A DNA stretch of 20,321 bases from CAZLBV01 sp964557845 (lineage in GTDB: Bacteria > Acidobacteriota > Aminicenantia > Aminicenantales > Aminicenantaceae). This document shows, in pieces, positions 1 through 7,687 of the stretch (positions are counted from its first letter, which is position 1; every line of letters begins with the position of its first letter). The notes under the pieces were generated by a model. It ran no database searches and had not been told where the DNA came from. It worked only from the letters and a program-made list of their open reading frames with translations. Where the stretch lies: assembly GCA_964557845.1 (NCBI GenBank), contig CAZLBV010000353.1, positions 1 to 20,321 on the forward strand. The letters are read 5' to 3'. The translations under genes and the position numbers were made by a program.

Positions 1-915
1 CCCGGGATTTCTTTTGCCCACCCGGCGGTCCGGAAAGTGGGAAAGTTGATGGTACCGGGGATATTTGGTGTCGGCATCCACCAGATCAATTTTTTGATCA
101 GCCGGGTGATGGCGACCTCATTGGAAGAAGGCAGCGTGTCTTCGCTTTATTATTCCTCCCGTATACATGAATTAACTCTCGGATTATTTTCGATCGCTCT
201 GGCAACGGCTTTGCTGCCCACTTTTTCGGAGAAGGCAGCGGGAAAAGATATCTCAGGGCTTAAGCGGACTTTTGAGTTCTCTATGAAGTTGATCATTCTG
301 GTGACCATGCCGGCTATGGTGGGTTTGCTGGTATTGAATAAAGAAATTATTCAAGTTGTTTTCCAGTATGGTCAATTTGATTTTCGATCAACCGCTATGA
401 CTTCCTTGTGCCTTTTTTATTTTGCTTTCAGCCTTCCCTTTATATCGGGAGTGAAGGTGCTGGCTCCTGCCTTTTATTCTTTCAAAGACACCAAAACTCC
501 GGTTATAGTGGCTTTTATAGCGATGGTGATCTATATTTCACTGGCATTGGTCTTGATGGGGCCTCTGCGGGTGGGGGGTATCGCTCTGTCACTGTCGGTC
601 TCCTCATTGATAAATTTCTTCCTTCTGTTCATCCTGCTGGAAAAGAAAATCGGCGACCTTAGAAAAAAAGCTCTTCTGATCTCCTCAGGGAAATCACTGT
701 TTTTCTCGATGCTCATGGGAGGTGCCGTCTGGCTGTTTGTACAAAGATTTGATCTGATGGGACATTCCATCTTTTTGCGGGTTATCATATTATCCGCAGC
801 GGTTTTCATTGGGATCTGTGTCTATTTTGCCGGACATGCTTTCTTTAATAAAGATGAGTTTGCCGCGATCAAGCAGCATTTCAGAAGAAAGGTTTCTAAG
901 GAGATTCAAAGATGA
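1..915 (+). CDS. murJ: Lipid II flippase MurJ, C-terminal part (5' end outside window)
   Basis: MurJ is the MOP-superfamily membrane protein that flips the peptidoglycan precursor lipid II across the inner membrane. The reading frame is open from base 1 (PGISFAHPAVRKVGK...), so the GTG at 37 is an internal Val and not a start; about 304 C-terminal residues are present and roughly the first 200 of a usual 500-odd are missing. Family-typical stretches are visible: the P-x-x-x-G-x-x-x-x-QIN segment, SLYYSSRIHELTLGLFSIAL, and the ALLPTFSEKAAG loop, followed by several hydrophobic helices and a short basic tail. The stop TGA overlaps the dtd ATG (ATGA), suggesting translational coupling. Assignment is confident; only the upstream extent is unknown. 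Confidence 0.93.
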   Translation, partial: PGISFAHPAVRKVGKLMVPGIFGVGIHQINFLISRVMATSLEEGSVSSLYYSSRIHELTLGLFSIALATALLPTFSEKAAGKDISGLKRTFEFSMKLIILVTMPAMVGLLVLNKEIIQVVFQYGQFDFRSTAMTSLCLFYFAFSLPFISGVKVLAPAFYSFKDTKTPVIVAFIAMVIYISLALVLMGPLRVGGIALSLSVSSLINFFLLFILLEKKIGDLRKKALLISSGKSLFFSMLMGGAVWLFVQRFDLMGHSIFLRVIILSAAVFIGICVYFAGHAFFNKDEFAAIKQHFRRKVSKEIQR

Positions 916-1361
916 GGATCGTTCTGCAAAGAGTAAGAGAGGCATCAGTGGTTGTAGACCGCAAAGTTGTCAGCCGGATCAGGAAGGGATTGTGTCTTTT
1001 GGTTGGGATAGAAAAAGGCGATACATCTGCCGATGCCGCCTTCCTGGCAAAGAAAATTGCGGAACTGAGGGTGTTTCCCGATGAAGAGGGAAAGATGAAC
1101 TTATCTGTTAAAGATGTGGGCGGTGAAGTACTGGCGGTTTCCCAGTTTACTCTGGCCGGTTCAATAAGAAAGGGGAGGCGCCCCAGTTTTGATAAAGCTG
1201 AACATCCTGAAAAAGCAAACATCATCTTCAATCAATTCATCGATCTTATGCGCAGCCAGGAGATTCATGTTGAAACAGGCATTTTTGCTGCTTTGATGGA
1301 AGTGGGCCTGGTCAATGAAGGGCCGGTTACTTTTATTCTTGATTCCAGAGAAGGAAAATAA
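912..1361 (+). CDS. dtd: D-aminoacyl-tRNA deacylase (DTD)
   Basis: DTD hydrolyses D-amino acids (for example D-Tyr) mischarged on tRNA, a cytosolic proofreading step. The 149-residue length is typical. The N-terminus MRIVLQRVREASVVVD is characteristic, and both active-site signatures are visible: SQFTL at about residues 77-81 and the Gly-cisPro element GPVT at 137-140 (in NEGPVTF). The start ATG overlaps the murJ stop, so the two are probably co-translated. Its end lies only 13 bases from the end of the convergent HEAT-repeat gene, and no obvious intrinsic terminator is visible between them. Confidence 0.96.
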   Translation: MRIVLQRVREASVVVDRKVVSRIRKGLCLLVGIEKGDTSADAAFLAKKIAELRVFPDEEGKMNLSVKDVGGEVLAVSQFTLAGSIRKGRRPSFDKAEHPEKANIIFNQFIDLMRSQEIHVETGIFAALMEVGLVNEGPVTFILDSREGK

Positions 1362-1374
1362 CTGGAAGAGGGGG

Positions 1375-1896
1375 TTATTCTGGGGTAAATCTGATGTCAC
1401 TGGCAGCTCTTGTGGCTTTTTCCGCGGCGGCCCGGACAAACTGATTTTGGTCTTTTAATAGGACCGCCAGTAAAGCCAGCGATTTTTTCCCTTTTAATTG
1501 CCCCAAGGTTTCAGCCGCAGTTTTTCTGACATCTGCATTGCTTTCGTGTATGATTTTGGCAATATGGGGGATAGCTTTCTGTTCTTGCCTGATTCCGATT
1601 AATTTCAGGATGATGCTTTTAACATACCAGGGAGGTGTATTTAATCGTGGGTATAATCTATCGACATTAAGGTTGTCCCATGATCCTAATATTGAAAGGA
1701 GGCGGTCACGGATCTGTTCACTGGGATCGTCCAGACAGTCACTCAGAACCCGGCCGACCCAGGAGCGCTTGATCGTTGATAGGGCGTTGATCACATGAAG
1801 CCGTTTATTTTTGTCCTGGATAGACTTCACTTTCTGGAGTACTTTTTTTTCACTTACTCTTTTCTTTTTCGGTTTTTCTACAGCTTTTCTCGGCAT
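1375..1896 (-). CDS. Small HEAT-repeat protein of unknown function
   Basis: A 173-residue protein that begins with a very basic segment (MPRKAVEKPKKKRVSEKK) and continues as about four helical HEAT/PBS-lyase-like repeats. Examples are DPSEQIRDRLLSILGSW, ESNADVRKTAAETLGQL and DQNQFVRAAAEKATRAAS. Such repeats form alpha-solenoids that bind proteins or nucleic acid; nothing here indicates catalysis, and there is no signal peptide. The lysine-rich start could suit contact with nucleic acid or ribosomes, which is inference only. It lies 76 bases downstream of ribBA on the same strand, has no clear Shine-Dalgarno site, and may have its own extended -10 promoter at about 1939-1947. The function is not recognised. 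Confidence 0.8.
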   Translation of the reverse strand: MPRKAVEKPKKKRVSEKKVLQKVKSIQDKNKRLHVINALSTIKRSWVGRVLSDCLDDPSEQIRDRLLSILGSWDNLNVDRLYPRLNTPPWYVKSIILKLIGIRQEQKAIPHIAKIIHESNADVRKTAAETLGQLKGKKSLALLAVLLKDQNQFVRAAAEKATRAASDIRFTPE

Positions 1897-1938
1897 TATG
1901 ATATGGATTGAGTCTGACTATAATAAAATGCCCTTTTA

Positions 1939-1947
1939 ATTATAGCA
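1939..1947 (-). promoter_or_regulatory. Possible extended -10 promoter element for the HEAT-repeat gene
   Basis: On the minus strand the sequence TGCTATAAT reads as a perfect extended -10 (TG-N-TATAAT) about 43 bases upstream of the ATG at 1896. The -35 region (TTCCTG with an 18-base spacer) matches the consensus poorly, as is common for extended -10 promoters. The gap is AT-rich, so a chance match is possible. Confidence 0.35.
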
Positions 1948-1972
1948 AAATAATTTTATCGACAGGAAACCT

Positions 1973-3190
1973 TCAAACCAGTTCCAAAATATGGCCAAGT
2001 TTTTCTTTTTTGGTCTTGAGATACCGGAGATTTGATTCATTTGGGGGGATTTCAATTGGGACCCGTTCCACTATCTCCAGTCCGTATCCAGTCAAGCCAA
2101 TATATTTTCGGGGATTATTTGTTATGAGGCGGAGTTTATTGACACCGAGTGACACTAAGATCTGAGCCCCGATCCCGTAATCTCTGTGGTCGGCTTTAAA
2201 CCCCAATTTCTTATTGGCTTCAACGGTATCACAGCCGTGATCCTGAATGGCGTAAGCCTTGATCTTATTGATCAATCCGATCCCCCGGCCTTCGTGATTG
2301 AGGATGTAAAGGATAACTCCAGCCCCTTCTTTGTCTATCATTTTCATTGCCTGGTGCAGCTGGTCCCCGCAGTCGCAGCGTGAAGAAGCAAAGGTGTCTC
2401 CGGTTAAACATTGAGAGTGGGCGCGTACAAGTGTAGGCACATCCTTTTCAAGTTTTCCCCTCACCAGGGCGACATGATGTTCGTTATGGACAGTGTCTTC
2501 AAAAACCATGATCCTGAAATGGCCATACTTGGTAGGCAGATCAGCTTCTTCAATTTTATTGACGAGCATCTCATGTTTCATCCTGTAATTGATAAGATCC
2601 GCGATCGTGAGTATGGGGATGTCATAAGTTTGGCTGAATTCTTCAAGCTCAGGCATACGGGCCATGGTCCCGTCTTCATTCATGATCTCACAGATAACTC
2701 CGGCTGGGTATAATCCGGCCAGCTTGGTTACATCAATGGAAGCTTCTGTCTGCCCGGCTCTTTGAAGCACTCCCCCCTCTTTGGCTTGAAGAGGGAAAAT
2801 ATGTCCCGGCCGGGCCAGGTCCGACGGTTTCGTATTAGGGTCTATGGCGGTTAGGATGGTTTTAGCCCGGTCAAACGCAGAAATTCCGGTGGTGATCCCT
2901 TCTCTGCAGTCGATAGATACCGTAAATGCAGTTTCGAATCTGGCAGTATTGTCCGAAACCATTAAAGGAAGGTCCAGCTGTTTTAATTTTTCTCTGGTCA
3001 GGGATAGACAGATGAGTCCGCGGCCATGTTTTGCCATAAAATTTATGATATCCGGAGTGATCTTTTCAGCCGCAGCCATGAGATCGCCTTCGTTTTCCCT
3101 GTCTTCATCATCAACCAGGATGATGAGTTTTCCGGATTTAACCGCTTGGATAGCACGTGTGACCGAGTCAATATCAAGCTTTATATTCAT
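1973..3190 (-). CDS. ribBA: Bifunctional 3,4-dihydroxy-2-butanone-4-phosphate synthase / GTP cyclohydrolase II
   Basis: RibBA supplies both precursors of riboflavin: DHBP from ribulose-5-phosphate and the diaminopyrimidine from GTP. The N-terminal RibB half carries DDEDRENEGD at residues 27-36 and RPGHIFPL at 127-134. The C-terminal RibA half has the zinc triad C261/C272/C274 (C-x10-C-x-C), EGRGIGL at 300-306 and NNPRKYIGL. I chose the ATG at 3190 (MNIKLDIDSV, 405 residues) because the upstream-extended frame adds 16 residues atypical of the family and overlaps ribE deeply. With this start the gene still overlaps the ribE end by 17 bases, consistent with coupling. It is the last rib gene of the cluster; ribH does not follow. 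Confidence 0.95.
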   Translation of the reverse strand: MNIKLDIDSVTRAIQAVKSGKLIILVDDEDRENEGDLMAAAEKITPDIINFMAKHGRGLICLSLTREKLKQLDLPLMVSDNTARFETAFTVSIDCREGITTGISAFDRAKTILTAIDPNTKPSDLARPGHIFPLQAKEGGVLQRAGQTEASIDVTKLAGLYPAGVICEIMNEDGTMARMPELEEFSQTYDIPILTIADLINYRMKHEMLVNKIEEADLPTKYGHFRIMVFEDTVHNEHHVALVRGKLEKDVPTLVRAHSQCLTGDTFASSRCDCGDQLHQAMKMIDKEGAGVILYILNHEGRGIGLINKIKAYAIQDHGCDTVEANKKLGFKADHRDYGIGAQILVSLGVNKLRLITNNPRKYIGLTGYGLEIVERVPIEIPPNESNLRYLKTKKEKLGHILELV

Positions 3191-3794
3191 TGGTAAGGCC
3201 TTTATCTTTTTGTGTATTAAACATCCAATTATACACATATTTGCCGATTATGTCACTTTCAATATTGACCTGGTCACCCCTTTTTAGATGTCCAATATTA
3301 GTCTGTTCCAGAGTGATGGGAATGATCTCGACATCAAAAGAAGAGGGATGTATTTCTGCCACGGTTAGGCTTACTCCATTAACCGCTACGGAACCTTTGG
3401 GTATGAAAAAAGGCTTTGATTTAGGAGAAAGGGAAAGGGTGATCCGCTGGCCCGCTCCTCTTTTTTGGATTCTCAAAACCTTCTCTGTACCATCGATATG
3501 GCCAGTAACCAGATGCCCGCTTAACAGTGAGGAAAGGGAAAGAGGTAGTTCAAGGTTGAGAACATCATTTCTGCGAAGCTGGCCCAGGTTGGTTTGTTTA
3601 AGGGTTTCCTCAGACAGGTTGAAATGGAGCAAGGGTCCGTTTTTATTGATCACACTCAAACATACTCCGTTGACCGCGAGACTATCTCCCAAGTTTATAT
3701 GGGAAGAAACAGTAGGGGCCTCGATGGTTATCTCTCTTTTTGAATGGACATAGGAGCTGAATTTACCCAGGTGAGTGATTATTCCTGTAAACAT
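3174..3794 (-). CDS. ribE: Riboflavin synthase, alpha chain
   Basis: Riboflavin synthase dismutates two 6,7-dimethyl-8-ribityllumazine molecules into riboflavin and the pyrimidine precursor. The protein is 206 residues, the normal length. It shows the family's internal duplication of two lumazine-binding domains: the first starts MFTGIITHLG and has LAVNGVCLSV, while the second has LVTGHIDGTEKV and GSVAVNGVSLTV. The ending NIESDIIGKYVYNW is typical of the C-terminal region. It overlaps ribD by 16 bases at its start and ribBA by 17 bases at its end, so the three rib genes are probably translated as a coupled unit. The gene is called ribC in some species. Confidence 0.95.
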   Translation of the reverse strand: MFTGIITHLGKFSSYVHSKREITIEAPTVSSHINLGDSLAVNGVCLSVINKNGPLLHFNLSEETLKQTNLGQLRRNDVLNLELPLSLSSLLSGHLVTGHIDGTEKVLRIQKRGAGQRITLSLSPKSKPFFIPKGSVAVNGVSLTVAEIHPSSFDVEIIPITLEQTNIGHLKRGDQVNIESDIIGKYVYNWMFNTQKDKGLTNEYKA

Positions 3795-4894
3795 GAGCAG
3801 TATCCCTCTATAAGAATGTCATCCCCAATCTGAAAGACGAAAATATTTTTCAATTTCTGAGCATCCTTGATAAATTCTGCGCCTTGCCCCTGATAAAAAG
3901 TGGCGGCATCTTGTCCTCCAATGAGTTTCGGGGATAAAGTTAAAATTACTTTATCTACCAGTTTATTGTCAAGGAAGCTGGTTTGAAGAGCACTTCCGCC
4001 TTCCACGAGCAGACTGGAAATGCCTCGTTCGCCTAATTGTCTTAAAACGATCTCCAGTTCTATTCTGCCGGTATCTGATGGGATGGGGATGATCTCTACT
4101 CCTTGTTTTCTGAGAGCATCGGCTTTGGCGCTCTTGGCTTCATTCAAGGTAAAGATGAGGATTTTTCCCTCCGACAAAGTGCTCAAGAGCTTTGCCTGCA
4201 GCGGGAATCTCAAGTCTGAATCAAGAATGACTCGGGTGATCGTTTTGCCCTCCCAGTTAGGATGCCTGACCGTCAGCCGGGGGTCATCTTTTAAAATTGT
4301 GTTTATCCCGGCCATAATCGAATCATATTCTCCTCGGAGGAGATGTATATAGTCTCTGGTTTCCTTTGAAGAGATCCATTGAGAATCTAAGGTCCTGGTT
4401 GCTGTCTTTCCGTCAAAACTGAGAGCAGCTTTGACAGTTACGAAGGGGATTTTTTTGGTGATGTATTTGAAATAGGTTTCATTCAGTTTTTTATTTTTCT
4501 CTTCCAATAATCCCAGGCTGAGCTCTATTCCTGCTGCTTTGATTTTTTCTATGCCTTTTTTATAGACCAGAGGATTAGGATCATAAGAGGAAACAACGAT
4601 TCTCTTTAATCCTGATTTTAAGACCTTGTCTACACAGGGAGGGGTTCTGCCCCAGTGAGTGCAGGGTTCGAGGGTAAAATAGGCCGTGGCATTTTTGGCT
4701 TTTCTGCCGGCTTGATCAAGGGCGATGATCTCGGCATGGGGCCGTCCCGGTCTTTCATGGTATCCTGCTCCTGCGATCTCTCCATCCTTGACAATGACGG
4801 CTCCGACACAAGGATTAGGACTCGTCCATCCTCTGGCTTTTTCAGCCAGGCCGTAAGCCATTTCGATATAGGCTTTATCACTAAATGTTTTCAT
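3779..4894 (-). CDS. ribD: Bifunctional riboflavin biosynthesis deaminase/reductase RibD
   Basis: RibD deaminates the pyrimidine ring and then reduces the ribosyl side chain in steps two and three of the GTP branch of riboflavin synthesis. The 371 residues comprise an N-terminal CDA-fold deaminase, with zinc ligands H53 (HAE), C78 and C87 in EPCTHWGRTPPC, and a C-terminal DHFR-like reductase. The reductase begins near PFVTVKAALSFDGKTA and includes DSQWIS and the VEGGSAL element. The start ATG overlaps the ftsY stop (ATGA), so ftsY and ribD appear to be one operon. No FMN riboswitch is possible directly upstream because ftsY coding sequence abuts it. Confidence 0.96.
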   Translation of the reverse strand: MKTFSDKAYIEMAYGLAEKARGWTSPNPCVGAVIVKDGEIAGAGYHERPGRPHAEIIALDQAGRKAKNATAYFTLEPCTHWGRTPPCVDKVLKSGLKRIVVSSYDPNPLVYKKGIEKIKAAGIELSLGLLEEKNKKLNETYFKYITKKIPFVTVKAALSFDGKTATRTLDSQWISSKETRDYIHLLRGEYDSIMAGINTILKDDPRLTVRHPNWEGKTITRVILDSDLRFPLQAKLLSTLSEGKILIFTLNEAKSAKADALRKQGVEIIPIPSDTGRIELEIVLRQLGERGISSLLVEGGSALQTSFLDNKLVDKVILTLSPKLIGGQDAATFYQGQGAEFIKDAQKLKNIFVFQIGDDILIEGYCSCLQE

Positions 4895-5829
4895 GAGAGT
4901 AAGGCATCAACGAATTCATTCGGAGAAAATTCCATAAGATCTTTTTCACTTTCTCCGATTCCGATATATTTGATCGGCAGATCTAATTCATCGGCGATTC
5001 TAATGACGCTTCCTCCTTTGGCGGTTCCATCAAGCTTGCTTAGAAAAATACCTGTCAAACCGGAAGATTTTAAAAATTCCCTTGCCTGAATAAGTGCATT
5101 TTGGCCGATGCTGGCATCAAGGACCAAGAGCACTTCACAGGGTATATTTTCCAGCTCACGCAGGATGATGCGCCTGATTTTTTCCATTTCCTGCATCAGA
5201 TTGACATTGGTATGGATCCTCCCCGCTGTATCCACCAGCAGCATATCGGATTCTCTTGATTTATAAGATTGAATAGCATCAAAAACTACTGATGCAGGAT
5301 CAGCATTGTATTGTCCCTGAACAACAGGAATATTTAGTTTTTTCCCCCAGATGGATAGCTGTTCCCGTGCTGCGGCTCTAAAGGTATCTGCAGCGGCCAT
5401 AAGAACAAGCTTTCCAGATTCTCGATACTTATAGGCCAATTTTGCTAGCGAGGTTGTTTTCCCACCTCCGTTTACGCCAACCATCATTATTACCATTTTA
5501 TTAGGTAGAGAATCCGAAGGGGACGCGCTTTGTTCGAGGATTTTTAGAATTTCTTCTTTAAGAGCGTTTCTTATTTCCGTAAAGGAATCGGTTTTTTTGG
5601 TTTTATCCCTTACTTGGTTAATTATTTTTTCGGTCAGATCGATACCGACATCGGCTAAAATCAGGGCTTCGGTTAGTTCTTCCAGGATAAATTCGCGGTC
5701 TTTATTGCTCTTGATTATTTCATCGAATTTGGTCTTGAAAGTTTCCCGGGTTTTAACCAGTTTTTGTTTCAGATTCTCAAGCACGATGATGTCATTATAT
5801 TTTGAAGGCTGGTAAATATCAACTTTCAA
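4891..5829 (-). CDS. ftsY: Signal recognition particle receptor FtsY
   Basis: FtsY is the membrane-associated GTPase that docks SRP-ribosome complexes at the Sec translocon. The 312 residues hold a helical N domain (about 20-100) and a G domain with P-loop GVNGGGKTT (118-126), DTFRAAA (148-154), DTAGR (200-204) and SKLDG (264-268; TKLDG is more usual). The long acidic A domain of E. coli FtsY is missing, as in many bacteria. The start is uncertain: this call uses TTG at 5829, while a GTG at 5784 (VLENLKQKL) is possible; neither has a clear ribosome-binding site. It is divergent from recJ with only about 32 bases between them, and its stop overlaps ribD. Confidence 0.94.
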   Translation of the reverse strand: MKVDIYQPSKYNDIIVLENLKQKLVKTRETFKTKFDEIIKSNKDREFILEELTEALILADVGIDLTEKIINQVRDKTKKTDSFTEIRNALKEEILKILEQSASPSDSLPNKMVIMMVGVNGGGKTTSLAKLAYKYRESGKLVLMAAADTFRAAAREQLSIWGKKLNIPVVQGQYNADPASVVFDAIQSYKSRESDMLLVDTAGRIHTNVNLMQEMEKIRRIILRELENIPCEVLLVLDASIGQNALIQAREFLKSSGLTGIFLSKLDGTAKGGSVIRIADELDLPIKYIGIGESEKDLMEFSPNEFVDALLS

Positions 5830-5861
5830 TTTATGGGTCGTTATGCTAAAGTTTGGGGCTT

Positions 5862-7562
5862 ATGAATGAAACGGTTTGGATCGTAAAGCAGAGCGGTGAA
5901 GAGGCGCAAGCACTTGCTGATGATCTCAATATTCCTCTGGAAATTGCTCATATTCTTGTCAACCGGAATATTACCGATCCTTTAACTGCCCGGGAATTTT
6001 TATTCGGCACTCTGGAAAATTTAAATGATCCTTTTTTAATGAGGGATATGAAGAAAGTAATTTTCCGGCTCCAGCAGGCGATCCGCGAAGGAGAAAATAT
6101 ATTAATATTCGGTGATTATGATGTCGATGGAATTCTATCCGTGGTCATTTTAACCAAGGCCCTAATGACATTAGGAGGAAAAGTCGACCATTTTATTCCG
6201 GACCGGTTGAATAAAGGATATGGGATTAAACAGGAATATGTTGATATTGCTGTTCAAAGGAAAGCAGGATTGGTTATCAGTGTGGACTGCGGAATAAAAG
6301 CAGTCGATTTTGTTAGATCCGCCAAAGAAAAAAATATCGATACTATTATAACAGACCATCACCGGGCAGGGAAAACACTTCCGGATTCCTATGCGATACT
6401 CAATCCCGTTATACCGGATTCAAGCTATCCTGATAAGAACTTAGCCGGAATAGGCGTAGTCTTTAAATTGATCCAGGCTCTTTTCGAAAGGCATGGATTG
6501 ACTTCCCAACTACCTCATTATCTAAAGCTGGTTTCTATCGGCACAGTAGCTGATGTGGTTGAGCTTCGAGGGGAGAACCGTTTGTTTGTAAAGTATGGCT
6601 TAAAAGGATTAAGCGAAGTTTCCAATCAGGGGCTTAAGAGTCTGCTTGAGATCTGCAGGCTGGAAAACTCAGAGATAACTACGGGTGATGTTGGTTTCAG
6701 AATTGGGCCCAGGATCAATGCGGCCGGCCGTTTGGGTGATACGGAAAATGTGTTCAGATTATTCTTTTCCGAATCAGTTGAAGAAACCAGAGAAATTGTT
6801 CTTTTTTTGGATAAAATGAACAGTCAGCGACAGAAAATCGAAGAACGAATTTTAAAGCAGGCCATAAACCGGATTAAAAAGGGGAATTTACAAAAAAAAT
6901 ACAAGATGCTGATCCTGGGTTGTGACGAATGGCATCGGGGAGTCATAGGGATTGTTGCCTCAAAGTTAAAGGATTATTTCAATAAACCGGTTCTGCTTTT
7001 TTCTTATAATGGTGACGTAGCTTTTGGCTCCGGGAGAAGTATCAAGGAATTCTCCCTTATAAACTGTCTGGAGAATTGCAAGCAATATTTCCATAATTTT
7101 GGCGGGCATACCCTTGCTGCCGGGTGCGAACTCAGATTGGAAAATATGGCCCTTTTTAAAGAGGCTGTGAATGAGTATGCCAACATCCATCTCAAGGATG
7201 ATGATCTGAAGAGAAAATTAAACATCGATACCAGGATAGGTTTCCATGAAATCGATAGATCTTTTCTCGTACATATGAATATGCTGCAGCCGTTCGGGGT
7301 AGGAAATCCCAAACCGGTTTTCCTTACAGAAAATGTAGAGATCTGGGGGATCCCGAAGAGATTAAAAGGAAAACACAGCAAGTTTTTATTGCAAAATGGG
7401 GGGCGTATATTTGATGGTTTAGGGTGGCAGAAAGCTGAACTTACTGATTTTTTTAATAAGGGGGACCGGGTTGATATCGTCTATACGCTTCAAACCAATA
7501 CCTACTTGGGTCAAGATAGACTTTCTCTCTCTCTCGAAGATCTCCGCCTGCACAAGGATTGA
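5862..7562 (+). CDS. recJ: Single-stranded-DNA-specific exonuclease RecJ
   Basis: RecJ is a 5'-3' ssDNA exonuclease of recombination and mismatch/base-excision repair. The product is 566 residues from the ATG at 5862, chosen over an in-frame TTG three codons upstream because GGGG lies just ahead of it and MNETVWIV is a sensible N-terminus. DHH-family motifs are complete: DYDVDG (85-90), SVDCGI, DHH (165-167), GTVADVVEL, GPRINAAGRLGD (282-293), then the DHHA1 element GCDEWHRGVIGIVASKL and GGHT (414-417), and a C-terminal OB-like region with QPFGVGNPKPVF. All metal-ligand motifs look intact. It is divergent from ftsY, so their promoters must overlap each other or the coding starts. Confidence 0.96.
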   Translation: MNETVWIVKQSGEEAQALADDLNIPLEIAHILVNRNITDPLTAREFLFGTLENLNDPFLMRDMKKVIFRLQQAIREGENILIFGDYDVDGILSVVILTKALMTLGGKVDHFIPDRLNKGYGIKQEYVDIAVQRKAGLVISVDCGIKAVDFVRSAKEKNIDTIITDHHRAGKTLPDSYAILNPVIPDSSYPDKNLAGIGVVFKLIQALFERHGLTSQLPHYLKLVSIGTVADVVELRGENRLFVKYGLKGLSEVSNQGLKSLLEICRLENSEITTGDVGFRIGPRINAAGRLGDTENVFRLFFSESVEETREIVLFLDKMNSQRQKIEERILKQAINRIKKGNLQKKYKMLILGCDEWHRGVIGIVASKLKDYFNKPVLLFSYNGDVAFGSGRSIKEFSLINCLENCKQYFHNFGGHTLAAGCELRLENMALFKEAVNEYANIHLKDDDLKRKLNIDTRIGFHEIDRSFLVHMNMLQPFGVGNPKPVFLTENVEIWGIPKRLKGKHSKFLLQNGGRIFDGLGWQKAELTDFFNKGDRVDIVYTLQTNTYLGQDRLSLSLEDLRLHKD

Positions 7563-7687
7563 ATGCCGAGGCATTAATCCTGATTCCTATGCAAATAATG
7601 GTAAATTCTGATAAAATATGATCTTATTATCGGTGATTCAGGCTGATCAGAACATAAAAAATATTTTTATCAGGAAGATTAAGCAAA

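Noticed and set aside
3190..3753. Long plus-strand reading frame (187 codons) across ribE
   Set aside because: It lies antisense to the clearly conserved riboflavin synthase, its translation resembles no family, and the overlapping operon runs on the other strand.
4655..5089. Plus-strand frame of 144 codons spanning the ribD-ftsY junction
   Set aside because: It crosses the boundary of two conserved minus-strand genes, has no ribosome site or recognisable domain, and is explained as an opposite-strand shadow.
7562..7575. AATGCC-GA-GGCATT inverted repeat at the end of recJ as a terminator
   Set aside because: The arms are six bases with almost no loop and no following T-run, and it overlaps the stop codon. 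The short 125-base gap to the LptC/LptA-like gene shows no other terminator sign.
7640..7675. AT-rich imperfect palindrome (CTGAT ... ATAAAAAATATTTTTAT ... ATCAG) upstream of the LptC/LptA-like gene, considered as an operator or a relative of the 14629 repeat
   Set aside because: Apart from short CTGAT/ATCAG and A/T runs it does not match the arms at 14629-14770, and its symmetry is mostly A and T homopolymers, which is common in this composition.
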